A stretch of 64,000 nucleotides of DNA from Lasiosphaeris hirsuta (Eukaryota; Ascomycota; Sordariomycetes; Sordariales; Lasiosphaeriaceae). The notes beneath the pieces were generated by a model that had not been told where the DNA came from, searched no databases, and worked only from the letters and a program-made list of their open reading frames with translations. Below are positions 12,618 through 22,890 of this stretch, one piece after another; the stretch's first letter is position 1, and every line of letters starts with the position of its first letter. The stretch spans positions 930,001-994,000 of the forward strand of contig JAUKUA010000004.1 of the NCBI GenBank assembly GCA_030549175.1, in the 5' to 3' direction. The position numbers and the translations under genes are program-made.

Positions 12618-13326
12618 CTATTTTGTTCGGATGTGCTTCAGCTTGTTGGCGGTATAGAGGAAGTTGTTGGCGTAGGCCTTAGGCGCAAAAGCGCGCTCGT
12701 TGGGTTCCTGGACAAAGTACTCGTAACCCTGCTTCTCGGCGAATGCGACTGCGTCCTCCTTGGACTTAAAGTAAATGTGCGAGCCCTGCATGAAATCACC
12801 AGACGACTGCCAGCCCATCAGAGGGTTCTCCCAGCGATGGCCCTTGGGCAGGATATCCCAGTCCATGCGCCAACGGCTGCCGCTGTGGTGGCCGGACTGG
12901 GTGGCGGGTTTGGCGGGTTGGTAGATTCTAGAGCTTGTTAGGTAGGGATAACTTGAATGGGGTGAGGATGCTTACCGGACTGTCCGGGCCTGTAGCTCGA
13001 CAGGAGCTCCGGAGAGCATGGCGGCGGGGAGGACGTCCTCGGTGCCGTTCTGGACGTTCTTGGGGACGGGGGTGAAGGTGCTGCGGATACAGAGGTCAAT
13101 TGGCCGCCATAACACAAGGGGCGCCTCTGGGTAGCTCGTACGAGGTGGCCTTGTCGACGGGGACACGGTAGTCGGGCGCATCCCGCTTGAGAGTGGCCAT
13201 TGGGGAGTCCTCCGGCTTCTCCACGGGCACGGAGCTCGAGCTCTCGAAGCGGCGGGCGGCGGGGACGACGCGCTGCGACGCACCACGCAGCATGCGCGCC
13301 GCCGAAGCTGTCGTTCGTAAGGACAT
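12618..13326 (-). CDS. ndufs4: NADH:ubiquinone oxidoreductase 21 kDa subunit (NDUFS4, nuo-21 type)
   Basis: Accessory subunit of the N-module of respiratory complex I, needed for stable assembly of the NADH-oxidising arm. Three exons, 13326-13142, 13080-12976 and 12927-12618 (199 aa), with introns of 61 nt and 48 nt. The N-terminus [19 protein letters not shown] is an Arg/Ser-rich mitochondrial presequence. The family block includes [20 protein letters not shown] (across intron 2), [20 protein letters not shown] and [20 protein letters not shown], ending in KLKHIRTK, a typical fungal C-terminus. Without splicing, exon 1 would run into VMAAN and stop. The gene is divergent from ATP synthase subunit f, with 349 bp between the start codons. 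Confidence 0.95.
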
Positions 13327-13675
13327 GGTGAGCTGTCAGTCCTCTCCGGGTGGTGGATTGAAGGGGCGAGGTCGACTCGGTTCATCAGTGCATCACCGAT
13401 TGCCTGTGCTCAGTGCTCGCTTGGAGGGCGTAGTTGGGATCATGGCCCCACTTTTCGGTATTTGATTGGCCAGCCGGAAGGAACCGCGCAACAACGTCTT
13501 GCCGAGCCTGCGTTTTCCCGCAGGTCCGTGAACGCTCTGGTTGACAGCTCTAACCTCGAACATCCAAACAACACATCGCGAAAGTCGGCCCCAATTGCGT
13601 CACCCATCACCCTACCGACCCTACCGATCTCCCCTAGAAGTTTGCGAGAGCGCACGAGCGACCCTAATTGCCATC
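13327..13675. promoter_or_regulatory. Short bidirectional upstream region, complex I subunit / ATP synthase subunit f
   Basis: Only 349 bp separate the ATGs of two nuclear oxidative-phosphorylation genes, so they must share this DNA for promoters and 5' UTRs. It contains CCAATT at 13589-13594 (complement AATTGG) and GATTGGC near 13464-13470 (complement GCCAATC), which are CCAAT-like. Binding by a CCAAT complex is inference. Confidence 0.6.
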
Positions 13676-14365
13676 ATGAGCTTCGTCACCCGCCGGGCGC
13701 TTTCGACGCTCATCCCGCCTAAGGTTGGTTTCTGCCGGCTACATCGTGTGTTTGGACGTGGTGCTAATTTCGACACAGGTGGCCTCCCCTAAGGTATGTG
13801 ATACTTATTGAGACGGATTATGACGAAAGATGGAAATGCGGGAAACGATTGAGCTCCGGGAGAGCAGGGAACGAGCCGTAAATCAAGGAGCCGAACCCGG
13901 GTCCAATAAACAGCTCAACAAGCGACTACGGCTCCGCCGAACGGGCCGGGGGACTTTCGCAGTGGCAAGGGCATCAAGGAGAAGGGCATTGGCTAATTCG
14001 TAGGAACCTAGGCCATTGGTGCTGCCCCCGATGCCGTCAAGATGCAGCGCGTCGTCAACTTCTACCAGAAACTTCCCCGGGGACCGGCCCCAGAGGTCAA
14101 GGCAACCGGTCTTCTCGGCAGATACCAGGCCAAACACTTTGGCAAGAACCCGACGAACAAGCGTACGTTGTTCCCCATCCTGTTGCTGGGCCTGAATTCG
14201 GTTGCTAACTGCCCCGCTTAGCCATTATCCATGCTATTGTTGCTTTGCTCATCGTCGGCTATGCCCAAAACTATTACTTCCATCTCCGTAAGTAGCGCGG
14301 CTACTGTTTCTGAGTTGAATATGTCACTGACTGAATTAGGTCACCATAAGAACAACGCCCACTAA
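13676..14365 (+). CDS. atp17: Mitochondrial F1Fo ATP synthase subunit f (ATP17)
   Basis: Small membrane subunit of the Fo sector and peripheral stalk of ATP synthase, at the dimer interface. Five exons: 13676-13723, 13779-13793, 14012-14162, 14222-14287 and 14340-14365, giving 101 aa, the family length. The N-terminus MSFVTRRALSTLIPPK plus VASPK from a 15 nt microexon forms the conserved IPPKVASP block. Then come KMQRVVNFYQKLPRGPAPEV, LLGRYQAKHFGKNP, a membrane span IIHAIVALLIVGYAQNYYF and the conserved end HLRHHKNNAH. Intron 2 (13794-14011, 218 nt) is long. Its acceptor at 14009-14011 is chosen because an in-frame TAG lies just upstream, and the join gives SPKAIGAAPDAVKM. All other splice phases match. 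Confidence 0.92.
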
Positions 14366-15663
14366 GTGTCGTGCACAGGGCTTCGCGTTGACGTTGGGCG
14401 GGCTTGTACATAAACTGTGATCAAATATAGTGAAATGCTCGCCGAGCACCCTTGAAAGAATCAGTCTCTTTTGTTACACCATGGCGGGATCCCATGACGT
14501 TCGTTGCTGTGAGTCATTGGCTGCCTTCCCTGCTCCATCCCTGCCATTATTCTTTGTATAAGTTATAAAATAAAATTATTGCGAGACCGTGTGACGCAGC
14601 GAGAATGGATTCCATGATATCGGAGAGGACTTTGGGAGTTCCGAGGAAGCCTGGGACTATGTACCGGGGACGGTCGTGGGTAATGTAAGAAACCCGTGTT
14701 GGGCCAGGCATCGGCGCCATTGAGAAAAACAAGCACCGGTTGTTCCCTGGCAAGTGAATACTATTGTTTCTAGACCCCCAACATTGTGCTACAGTTTGAT
14801 TTTGGATTGGTTCTCGGCCGGGTCTATAGTTTGTCGCCCCAAAAACCTTACCTGAGTTCAGACAATTTGTAATAAATTCGGCCATAGTCTTATGACAAAG
14901 GCCCCTCTGGTATTCGGCGAGGGCTCACTAATTTTCATCTGGTCTTGTTGAATTCTTCAGTGGTCGGTCGCATCCAGCAAACGGACATCAATTTCATCTT
15001 GATGCTTCATGGTCACGCGTCACGAAATAGCCAGGGCTGAAACGTAAATTCCCAACGTGAGTTTGTTACTTTCTTTTCCTGGTATTTCAGCATCGATCAC
15101 TCCAAAGCACCAATCCCTCGATTGTTGCGCCGGTATTGCACTGCCCAGAACCACGCAGCCACGGCAGCCCCCTGTTGGAGGAAGGGGGATCTTCCTACTA
15201 GCGGTCCACTTTTCACGCTAAACCCAAAACGACGACGCGGGCAGCTGTGACCTATGCCAACCGTCCCGAGTCGTCAGTCTGCGTCTGCGAAAAGGCATCG
15301 CCTCACAGGACACCTCCTGCCACTTTTCCTCCTACCCTCAACCTCTCCTCACCCTCCGAAATAACCAACACACGCTTCCGAGGCATCGCACACCTCGCGT
15401 TTTCAGCATTCCCCGAACAAGAGAGGGAGGGTACGTGCCCGCCGCTGCGCTGTTGCACGGTCCCCATGCGACCCGCTGGCCTGTTCAATCCAAAAACTCC
15501 TCCTCGTTTTTGCGCAGGGCCCTGGCCGCCATTCGTCGACACCTCAGCTGCTAACCCTGACTCGATCCAGATAACCCACGACATCCATTCTCGATATTCG
15601 ACGGCCTGGTGGACGAGTGATCCAACATCTATCGTCATTCGAGCAAGCCATTCCGACAGCCGT
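14366..15663. other. Intergenic and probable 5' leader of the next gene
   Basis: No gene was recognised. The last 400 bp before 15664 is C/T-rich with no stops in one frame, as in a long leader. GTACGT at 15432 and GCGCAG ending at 15520 could bound a 5' UTR intron that would remove an in-frame ATG at 15466. Confidence 0.45.
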
Positions 15664-18600
15664 ATGATGGCCACTGAGTCTCTGAGGGGGCGATCCGATG
15701 AAGCTACTGTAACTTCTGAGCCCGTAAGTGCCGTGTCCGGGCTGCGCTGCCTGCGCTTTTGCCCTGCGTCATGTTTATGCTTCTTGCAGTCGCTGACCAC
15801 AGCCCCGCCGCGCTCCCATATCCAGGCGATCAAGATCGATACCGACTCGCACAATGTCGACTCCGACCAGCTGAACGTAAATGGCGATGCCCCCAGCAGC
15901 GCTGCTACGGACGAAGTCGAGAACAAGCACATTTCCGACGTCGTCGACGATCTAGTGAACTCAACAGAAGTCAGCATTAGTGGAGGGTCCGACAACGAGG
16001 CATCCAAGGGCGATGCGTCTAAGCACAACGACGGCGAGAAGGGCCACGGCCGCACTTCCTCGTCGGTTAAGAAGCCTGCCTCGTTCAAATCCATCAATGT
16101 CAACAAAACATTTCTCACCACCAAGGGCGCCGCTCCCAGTGCCCCAGTCAAAGCCAGCGACAAGGTAGCTCCTGCCGCAGCATCTGCCCAGACCGGCACC
16201 TTGACACCCCGACCCCGGCTCATTGTCAAATCCGGCAGCGGTTCTGTAGCAAAGTCCTCGGCTGGCGCAAACGGCGGCAAGCCTGCCACGGGCGCGGCTG
16301 CTGTTTGGAACAAAAACCAACGTGAGAATCTTGCTTACCCGAAACAGTTGCTCCCTGCTAACCACGTTGCAGCTGTCCCGGCCCCGGAGCCCAAGAAGTA
16401 TACCGACGAAGAGCTGAAGAAGTATGGCATCCACATGACGGACCGCCTCCACCCAGATGACACCAAGGGACAGGCGAATTGGGCCGATATTGACGACGAT
16501 GATGAGGACTGGGCCCCGGAAACTATCACCTGGAAGGACGGAACCCAGATTGCAATCCCACATACTGAAGAGCACACCCCGGCTCCGGCGCCGGCGCCCG
16601 AGCCTGTGCATGTCCCTGCACCCGCCCCAGCGCCAGCCCCGGTATATGTTCCTCGGCCTGTAGCGAAGGAAAACGGAGTCACAGAGAAGGCCAAGTCGCC
16701 AGCTCCCATCGCTTCACCGGTTATCAAGCCAGGCGTTCTCGCGTCTGGGAAGGGCCTGATTCTCAAGGGTGCTGTCGAGAGACCAACTCTCGTTGCCAAA
16801 CCACCTGCCCCCCCTACCCCCGTGAAGTCGCCATGGGCACCGATTCCCAAGGTCGACAAGGTTTCTCCGGTCGTTGCGGAAGCCACACCGCACCAGTCCG
16901 GAGCGAGATTCGCTCCCAAAGATGCACATGTACCTATTCCGAAGACTAATACCCCCCCTCCCCCAAAGGAGATTGCTGCCGACGATTTCAGCCGTGCAGC
17001 GTGGCGAGACGGTTCCTCGGGAACCGGCAGAGAGCTTTTTAATTCGCAATCCGGTCGCTACGAACCCGTCCCCGATCGTCGTGGTTCGCTTCGTCCAGAG
17101 ACACAGCATGGCAGACAGCCTGCCCTTTTGCAGCGATCTTCCCACCACGACCAGCAAGGCCCGCTCGATCCCACCGAACAGGCCGGTCCCTACGGGCGAC
17201 GACGCGGCTCCTCTAATGTTAGTGGCGGAAGCGGCAGCTACATGCACCGATCTCTACCGCCGCCAGAACTGATTGCTAGGCGGGAATCCATGACCGGACG
17301 AAGCGATAGCCCAGCTTCGCCGAGAAACTTTTCCCCATCTGGCCTCCACGGCGGTCCGCGTCATGGCCAAGCTTGGCCACCCAGGGCATCACCCAGCACG
17401 GCCCACGCAACACCTTATCAGCAGAACGCCCAGCCAGCTGAAGGACGTGCCATTCCTCCGCCTGTTGTCCAGCCCTCAATGGTTCCGCTTGTGGCCGAGG
17501 AGGAATTTGAACTTCAAAAGAGGCTCATGCGAGAGCGGCGTGAGCTTGCTATGAAGCGTCGCCTTGAGGAGGAGGCGCGTGAAGAAGCAGCCAAACAGGA
17601 GCGAATCCGGCTTAAGCTGGAAGCTCTCGGTCCTGCTCCCGAGTCCAAGAGCTCAAAGAAGGCAGCGGTAAAGGATGAAGTCGTGACACCAACACATATC
17701 AAACCTCGCGAGACTCCCCCAGCGCAAGGCGCAGCTAATGGGCCAAAGGCTCCTGAACAGTCAGCTCCCCCTTCAGTCACGGCCGAATCCACTGCGAATT
17801 CCGAATCCCTCCCGAACGGTACCGACCAGAGCCCGCCACCACGGGAACCTGTCGAGGCCCGTAACCAACCCCAAGGCAGCACCCATGCCCACCCGTGGCC
17901 AAATTCGGCCAAGCAGCCTGAGCGATACCCGCCGGCCACCTGGGGAGCCCAGACTGCTGTAGTTTCAGCTAAAAATGTCTGGGGCGCTCCAAACAACAAT
18001 CGCAGCCTTGGGAATGGTACCTTTAATGCTGATCTGGGAGCCGCACAGCTTGCTCAACTTGCGGGCAAGACTGGCCCCGGCCCGATTGCGCCTCCCGCAA
18101 GTGCCCGCACCTCACAGACGCCCACAGCGCCTACTACCGGCGCACGCCAGCCACCTATTGCCCCCCCGAAGCAAACAGCTCGAAACGAGCAGGCATCGGT
18201 TGCGGAACTCGGTGGACATGACAAAGCGTCGAAGCAGAGTGCCTGGGTTAGTGCTGTCCGACAGAATGAAGACGCGTTCCGGCGGATGTTGGACGCGGAG
18301 ATGGATGAGCGCGATCGCAAGCTGCAAAGTCAAGGCCGAACACTGACTGACCTTCAGCCCGTCATCAAGGACACTTGGCGTCAGACTAAGATCGACAACA
18401 GCGGCACCCGCGATGAGTCTGCTTCAAAGCAGACGACCCTCCTTGGGGCGGATAGCTCCTGGGTAAACCCGTCCGATGCAAAGCCCATCAACTCGCAGCA
18501 GGCACCGTCAGTAGGCAGCACTGCCACGTCTGAATACAGCCAACGCACACAAAGCGCTGCCCCAGCCCGCGATGCTGGCTCGGCTTCGATTCTAACAGCT

Positions 18601-19623
18601 AATAACGCGGCTCCCCAATCCCGAGGCTCCAGGTTTTTCCCCGCTCACCGTGAACGGCACGAGGCGAGCTCTGAATCGGCACGTCCTAAGTCGCCTTCGC
18701 CGCCGCCTCCAGACATGGCAGGGCATCCTGCATTCGACGGCGATGTTGCCCACCCCCACGTATCCCTCCCCCGGCCGCAACCGGTGGTCAGGTTACCACC
18801 ATCTGCATCGACGGAGACGCGGGCAACTGTCCTGGAGACTGTTATTATTCCCACAGGCCCGGCATCGAAGACACAGGGTCCAACCTTTGCTTGGGCTTCA
18901 CAAGCTGCATATAAGGAGGACGGCTCCCCAACGACGCCTAGTTCGGCTCATAATGCGCAAAAGTCAGGCAGCGATTGGCAAGCAAAGTTTGACAGTCTGC
19001 TCGGCGGACGCAAGACACACACTGCTCCGAGATCTCCTGTTGCTGACGCTGTCAGTCACAGCAACGATCGATTCGGACACGCCTACGCTCCGCCGCCCCG
19101 ACCTGCCGTGACTCTGCCTCCCAGCAAGGACGGCTCTATCACCACCAAGGTCAGGGATGAAGAATGCTTCGAGGAGCAAGAAATGGGCTCGCTCCCGCCA
19201 GTCCGCCTTCCTAACCAGGTGCCGGATATGGCATGGCAGCCGAGCCCCACCCCGAAGCCGCTTCCCAAGAAGCTGTACGCAACTGTGTCGAGCGCAGACT
19301 CGATCACTTTCCCGCCCGACATGTCTGGAGGGGGCAATGTATGGCGTGTGTCGTTCCCGGGATTTACTAAGGACATCGTGGTTCCCTTTGGCCGAGCCCG
19401 AAGCAATCCACGCCGTGGAGGGCCTCAACGCGGTGGCCGGCACCCCCCGGCTACACCCCATACCCGACCCAAGGGCAGAGAGGGCTCCTCATCATATCCG
19501 AACGATCAAGGCTCGAGTGCGTCCGGTTCCAACCCCCCACCCAACAGAAACAGCCGAGGCGGTTTCCGTGGTGGACGCTCTGAGGGTTGGTCTCGTAACG
19601 TGCCCGCACCGATCCAGACCTAG
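15664..19623 (+). CDS. Large disordered RGG-containing protein, function unknown
   Basis: I do not recognise a named family. The product is about 1297 aa and mostly low in complexity: Pro/Ala/Ser-rich, with a PAPAPAP repeat near the coding position of 16580-16650. One short ordered-looking block may define a fungal family: KYTDEELKKYGIHMTDRLHP followed by an acidic DIDDDDEDWAPETITW. A charged helical stretch (EEEFELQKRLMRERRELAMK and on) suggests a coiled coil around 17500-17640. The C-terminus has RGG-type repeats (NPRRGGPQRGGRHP, RGGFRGGRSEGW), so RNA binding is plausible but inferred. A 66 nt intron (15724-15789, GTAAGT...TTGCAG) keeps the frame, so retention would also be coding. ATGs at 15664 and 15667 are the likely starts. 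The frame is open further upstream, but only from GTG at 15247, and an ATG at 15466 may lie in a UTR intron. Confidence 0.75.
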   Translation: MMATESLRGRSDEATVTSEPVSAVSGLRCLRFCPASCLCFLQSLTTAPPRSHIQAIKIDTDSHNVDSDQLNVNGDAPSSAATDEVENKHISDVVDDLVNSTEVSISGGSDNEASKGDASKHNDGEKGHGRTSSSVKKPASFKSINVNKTFLTTKGAAPSAPVKASDKVAPAAASAQTGTLTPRPRLIVKSGSGSVAKSSAGANGGKPATGAAAVWNKNQRENLAYPKQLLPANHVAAVPAPEPKKYTDEELKKYGIHMTDRLHPDDTKGQANWADIDDDDEDWAPETITWKDGTQIAIPHTEEHTPAPAPAPEPVHVPAPAPAPAPVYVPRPVAKENGVTEKAKSPAPIASPVIKPGVLASGKGLILKGAVERPTLVAKPPAPPTPVKSPWAPIPKVDKVSPVVAEATPHQSGARFAPKDAHVPIPKTNTPPPPKEIAADDFSRAAWRDGSSGTGRELFNSQSGRYEPVPDRRGSLRPETQHGRQPALLQRSSHHDQQGPLDPTEQAGPYGRRRGSSNVSGGSGSYMHRSLPPPELIARRESMTGRSDSPASPRNFSPSGLHGGPRHGQAWPPRASPSTAHATPYQQNAQPAEGRAIPPPVVQPSMVPLVAEEEFELQKRLMRERRELAMKRRLEEEAREEAAKQERIRLKLEALGPAPESKSSKKAAVKDEVVTPTHIKPRETPPAQGAANGPKAPEQSAPPSVTAESTANSESLPNGTDQSPPPREPVEARNQPQGSTHAHPWPNSAKQPERYPPATWGAQTAVVSAKNVWGAPNNNRSLGNGTFNADLGAAQLAQLAGKTGPGPIAPPASARTSQTPTAPTTGARQPPIAPPKQTARNEQASVAELGGHDKASKQSAWVSAVRQNEDAFRRMLDAEMDERDRKLQSQGRTLTDLQPVIKDTWRQTKIDNSGTRDESASKQTTLLGADSSWVNPSDAKPINSQQAPSVGSTATSEYSQRTQSAAPARDAGSASILTANNAAPQSRGSRFFPAHRERHEASSESARPKSPSPPPPDMAGHPAFDGDVAHPHVSLPRPQPVVRLPPSASTETRATVLETVIIPTGPASKTQGPTFAWASQAAYKEDGSPTTPSSAHNAQKSGSDWQAKFDSLLGGRKTHTAPRSPVADAVSHSNDRFGHAYAPPPRPAVTLPPSKDGSITTKVRDEECFEEQEMGSLPPVRLPNQVPDMAWQPSPTPKPLPKKLYATVSSADSITFPPDMSGGGNVWRVSFPGFTKDIVVPFGRARSNPRRGGPQRGGRHPPATPHTRPKGREGSSSYPNDQGSSASGSNPPPNRNSRGGFRGGRSEGWSRNVPAPIQT

Positions 19624-20833
19624 TCGGAGGGTCTTTGCGACGGCACCCAACGCCGTCGAATAGGGTCGGGATCCCTCGTTGCTGTGTAGCATGGATCCCC
19701 ACCAGGCGATTGTTATTCTCGGCAGCAATAGTTTTGTGTTCGACATTAATCCGACCTGTACTCGACTCTACTGGCCTGGCTGGGCGAGATTTGGTCTGCC
19801 TCTATATTTCAAGGCTGGGGCGTCTCGTACGCGGGGCGCAACAGCTATGTACTAATTTTATTTCTCTCTCGGTATTATCAGCGGCATTTTCGCATCCGCA
19901 ATTGCGGTCTCGATGGCTCCTTTGCCGATAGCGTTTGCAGTCAGGAGTCTGTCTCCCTGGCCTGAATCAGCCACGTCACTCTGCATATCTGAAGGAACTG
20001 GGCACTGGCTTGGCATTCATTGTCCCTATTCACGAGGACCACCACGAGGTGGTCTTGTTAGTGTATGCAACACTGGCGGCACCGTCTCTTCGATGACGGG
20101 GAGGGAAAATTTGGGACGGTGTGCCCGAGGGAGAATGAATGGAATGGATGAAGCAGACCAGGGATGCACACTCGGATGTTGGTCGATATTATTTGCGTTT
20201 CTTTTTCTGACCATGATGGAACCTGGTGATGATGGACAGGACAGGACAGGACATGGTGATGTTCCTTTGTCGAGCCTTATACCACCTGGCTTGGGCAGGG
20301 AGCAGGAGGCATTCAGTCACGAGAGGTGACTCTGTATGTGTCGACTCCAGTCGTTGAGATGAAAGCAGTACGCTGGACAACAAGTCCAGGAAAGTCTAGG
20401 AGACTGGTGTAGCCTGCGCATCCAGATTTTAGTAGCTCTATATCACTGGAGACGGCTGAGTAGTGAATTCAACGAACGGTTAAGCTTTGAATTGCCGCTG
20501 AGTGCCCTTTTTATCGTGAGACTTCCTGGCTGCCCTCGAATTTACGAGTGGGCAATACGAGGGAGGCATCATTGTTATTTTTGGTCCCGCACTAATAAAT
20601 CAACAAGGGTTAGAGTGCTCTAGTTTTCGTGCAGTATTTTGGCAATAGTGGCAATAAAGGAGGTAAATGCGGGACATGACGATTGCGAGTATGTGGAATG
20701 AATGCATGGCGGCAGCCCCGTCTCCTGCTAAGTAGTCTTGCATGCCCAAAGGTGGAAATGGCGCGAAGCTGCTTCTCCGCACTCGGTTCCAACTCGCCCT
20801 CTCCCTTTCCTGAATCGCAATCAAAAAGGAGCA
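19624..20833. other. Intergenic region with short tandem repeat
   Basis: This 1.2 kb holds the 3' UTR of the RGG-protein gene and the upstream region of the aminotransferase gene. A short GGACA-type tandem repeat lies at about 20235-20253. No gene was recognised. Confidence 0.5.
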
Positions 20834-22413
20834 ATGATAGGCGGCGTAATATTTTTGACAAGACATTTGCGACCAGCCATTTCGCCTTCCACCCTTGCGA
20901 ATAAGACTGGTGTAGTCCCATTCTCAACATCTCGCCCGCCCCGGTCCATAGCCCTGAACATGACCCAAACCGGCAACAAGAAGACGTCGGGGGAGCCAGA
21001 GACCAAACAGCCAGAAAAGAAACTCATCAACCTCCTCCGCGGCTGGCCGTCGCCTCACCTACTCCCGGCAGAGATGCTCCGCCGGGCCGCCAACTCGGTG
21101 CTCTCGGACCCGGCCGTCTTCGTGCCGGCGCTGCAATACGGCCCAGACCCTGGCTACGAGCCACTGCGCCAGGCCCTGGCGGCGTGGCTGGGCGCGGCCT
21201 ACAGCGTGAAACCCGATGTGAGGGAGCTCTGCATCACAGGTGGTGCCAGCCAGAACATTGCCTGCGTGCTGCAGTCGTATACGGACCCGGCGTATACCCT
21301 GGCCGTGTGGGCCGTTGCGCCATGCTACTTCCTCGCATGTCCCATCTTTGAGGATGCGGGGTTTGGGGAGAGGTTGAGGGGGGTGCCGGAGGACGAGGAG
21401 GGCGTGGATGTGGAGTTCTTGGAAAGGACGTTGAGGGAGTGTGAGGAGAAGGCGAGTAAGGAAGAAAAGGTAAGCCTCCCCCTATCGCGCCTTCCACCAT
21501 CTAAAATCAACACCATCAGCCTTACAAACACCCAACCCCCCACCGCAAACTCTACCGCCACATCATCTACCTGGTACCAACCTGCGCCAACCCGTCAGGC
21601 AAAACCCTGCCCCTCGCGCGCCGCACCGCCCTCGTCCACCTCGCCCGCCGGCACAACGCCCTAGTCATCTGCGACGACGTCTACGACCTGCTGCAATGGC
21701 CCACCGATTCCTCCCGCAGTGAAATCCCGCCACTCCCGCGCCTCTCCGACATCGACATCCCGCTCGGCCCCTCCTCACACGACCCGCCCGCCCGCCACTT
21801 CGGCCATGCCGTCTCCAATGGCTCCTTCAGCAAGCTCCTCGGCCCCGGCGTACGCACCGGCTGGGCGCACGGCACGGCCGACTTCGCGTACGGCCTGGCG
21901 CAGACGGGGTCCACGCGGTCGGGCGGCGCGCCGAGCCAGCTGACGGCGGCGATTGTCACGCAGGTGGTGGTGGATGGCGGGCTGGATAGGCATCTGCGGG
22001 AGAGGGTGCGGCCGGCGCTACGGGCGAGGCACGGGAGGGTGGTGGAGGCGGTCAAGAGGGAGCTGGCGTGGGCGGGGGTGCGGGTGGTGGAGAGTAGTGA
22101 GAGCGGGAGGGGCGTGTTCGGCGGTTATTTTTTATGGGTGACGTTGCCCGAGGGCGGGCCAGCGGCTGCGGAGCTGGCGGAGCGGGCTAGGGCGGAGGAG
22201 GAGTTGATTGTTGCCCCTGGCGGGATGTTTGAGGTGGGGAAGACGGGGGGTGGGGGGCGGTTCGAGAGGAACTTGAGGCTGTGCTTTTCGTGGGAGGATG
22301 GGGAGATTGTTGTCGAGGGCGTGGTGAGGTTGGGGAGGGTGTTGAGGCGGTGGTATGAAGGGACTGGGGTGGTGGGTGGAAAGTGGGAGGAGAATGCAGA
22401 AGGGTATAAGTAA
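20834..22413 (+). CDS. PLP-dependent class I/II aminotransferase (YER152C-like)
   Basis: Fold-type I pyridoxal phosphate enzyme related to 2-aminoadipate/aromatic aminotransferases. The substrate cannot be read from sequence. Two exons, 20834-21469 and 21520-22413, with a 50 nt intron (GTAAGC...CATCAG). The fold signatures are GPDPGYEPLRQALAAWLG, the cofactor loop GGASQN, CANPSGKTLP, the PLP-contacting DDVYDLL and the Schiff-base segment SNGSFSKLLGPGVRTGW with Lys317. The frame has two ATGs. From 20834 the protein is 509 aa with a presequence-like start (MIGGVIFLTRHLRPAIS... rich in Arg/Ser/Thr). From 20960 it is 467 aa starting MTQTGNKK. I list the longer form; both could be made. Codon use in the second exon is strongly GC- and G-run-rich. 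Confidence 0.87.
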
Positions 22414-22890
22414 AGATTGCATTGTGAGTAGAGAAGCATGCATAAAGGAATAAGGCGTTGTAAAGAACCAGGGTTTGACATGTCATTGTAAAAGACGCTA
22501 GAGCGGTACTGTTATACACTTGGCCGGGCCCGCTGCATGCTCTGCTTGGCCTCGATGTACCATGCTTGTAACACTCGGTCCCTCCTACGCCTTCTGGCCT
22601 ACAGGTTGAATTTGGCCTTGCCATTAGGTAAGTCTTGCCCGTGATCAACACCTCGGCCAGGGCCCGGAACCACAATACCATACCAAACCAATACAGGTAG
22701 GTTCAAAGCCATGCTCCTATCCTGTCCAGCGTAGGGATTCCCATAAAAAGTGCCCTCGGATACAGTTAAAGTTTCTGTTCAGCTGACAGCATTACATCCA
22801 CTGGTTACCGACGGGGCATTTACCAAGACATGGCTCTGCATTTTCGCCATCAGGGTAGACTCATTCAGCATCTCAGCCTCAAGTCCCCCC
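22414..22890. other. Convergent intergenic region (aminotransferase / RNH203)
   Basis: This 477 bp contains two 3' ends. No gene or RNA was seen. Confidence 0.5.

Noticed and set aside
15303..16313. 336 aa minus-strand frame
   Set aside because: Antisense to the RGG-protein gene; GC-rich coding DNA often leaves the opposite strand open.
20235..20253. GGACA tandem repeat as a regulatory element
   Set aside because: Only about three to four copies; a simple microsatellite is enough to explain it.
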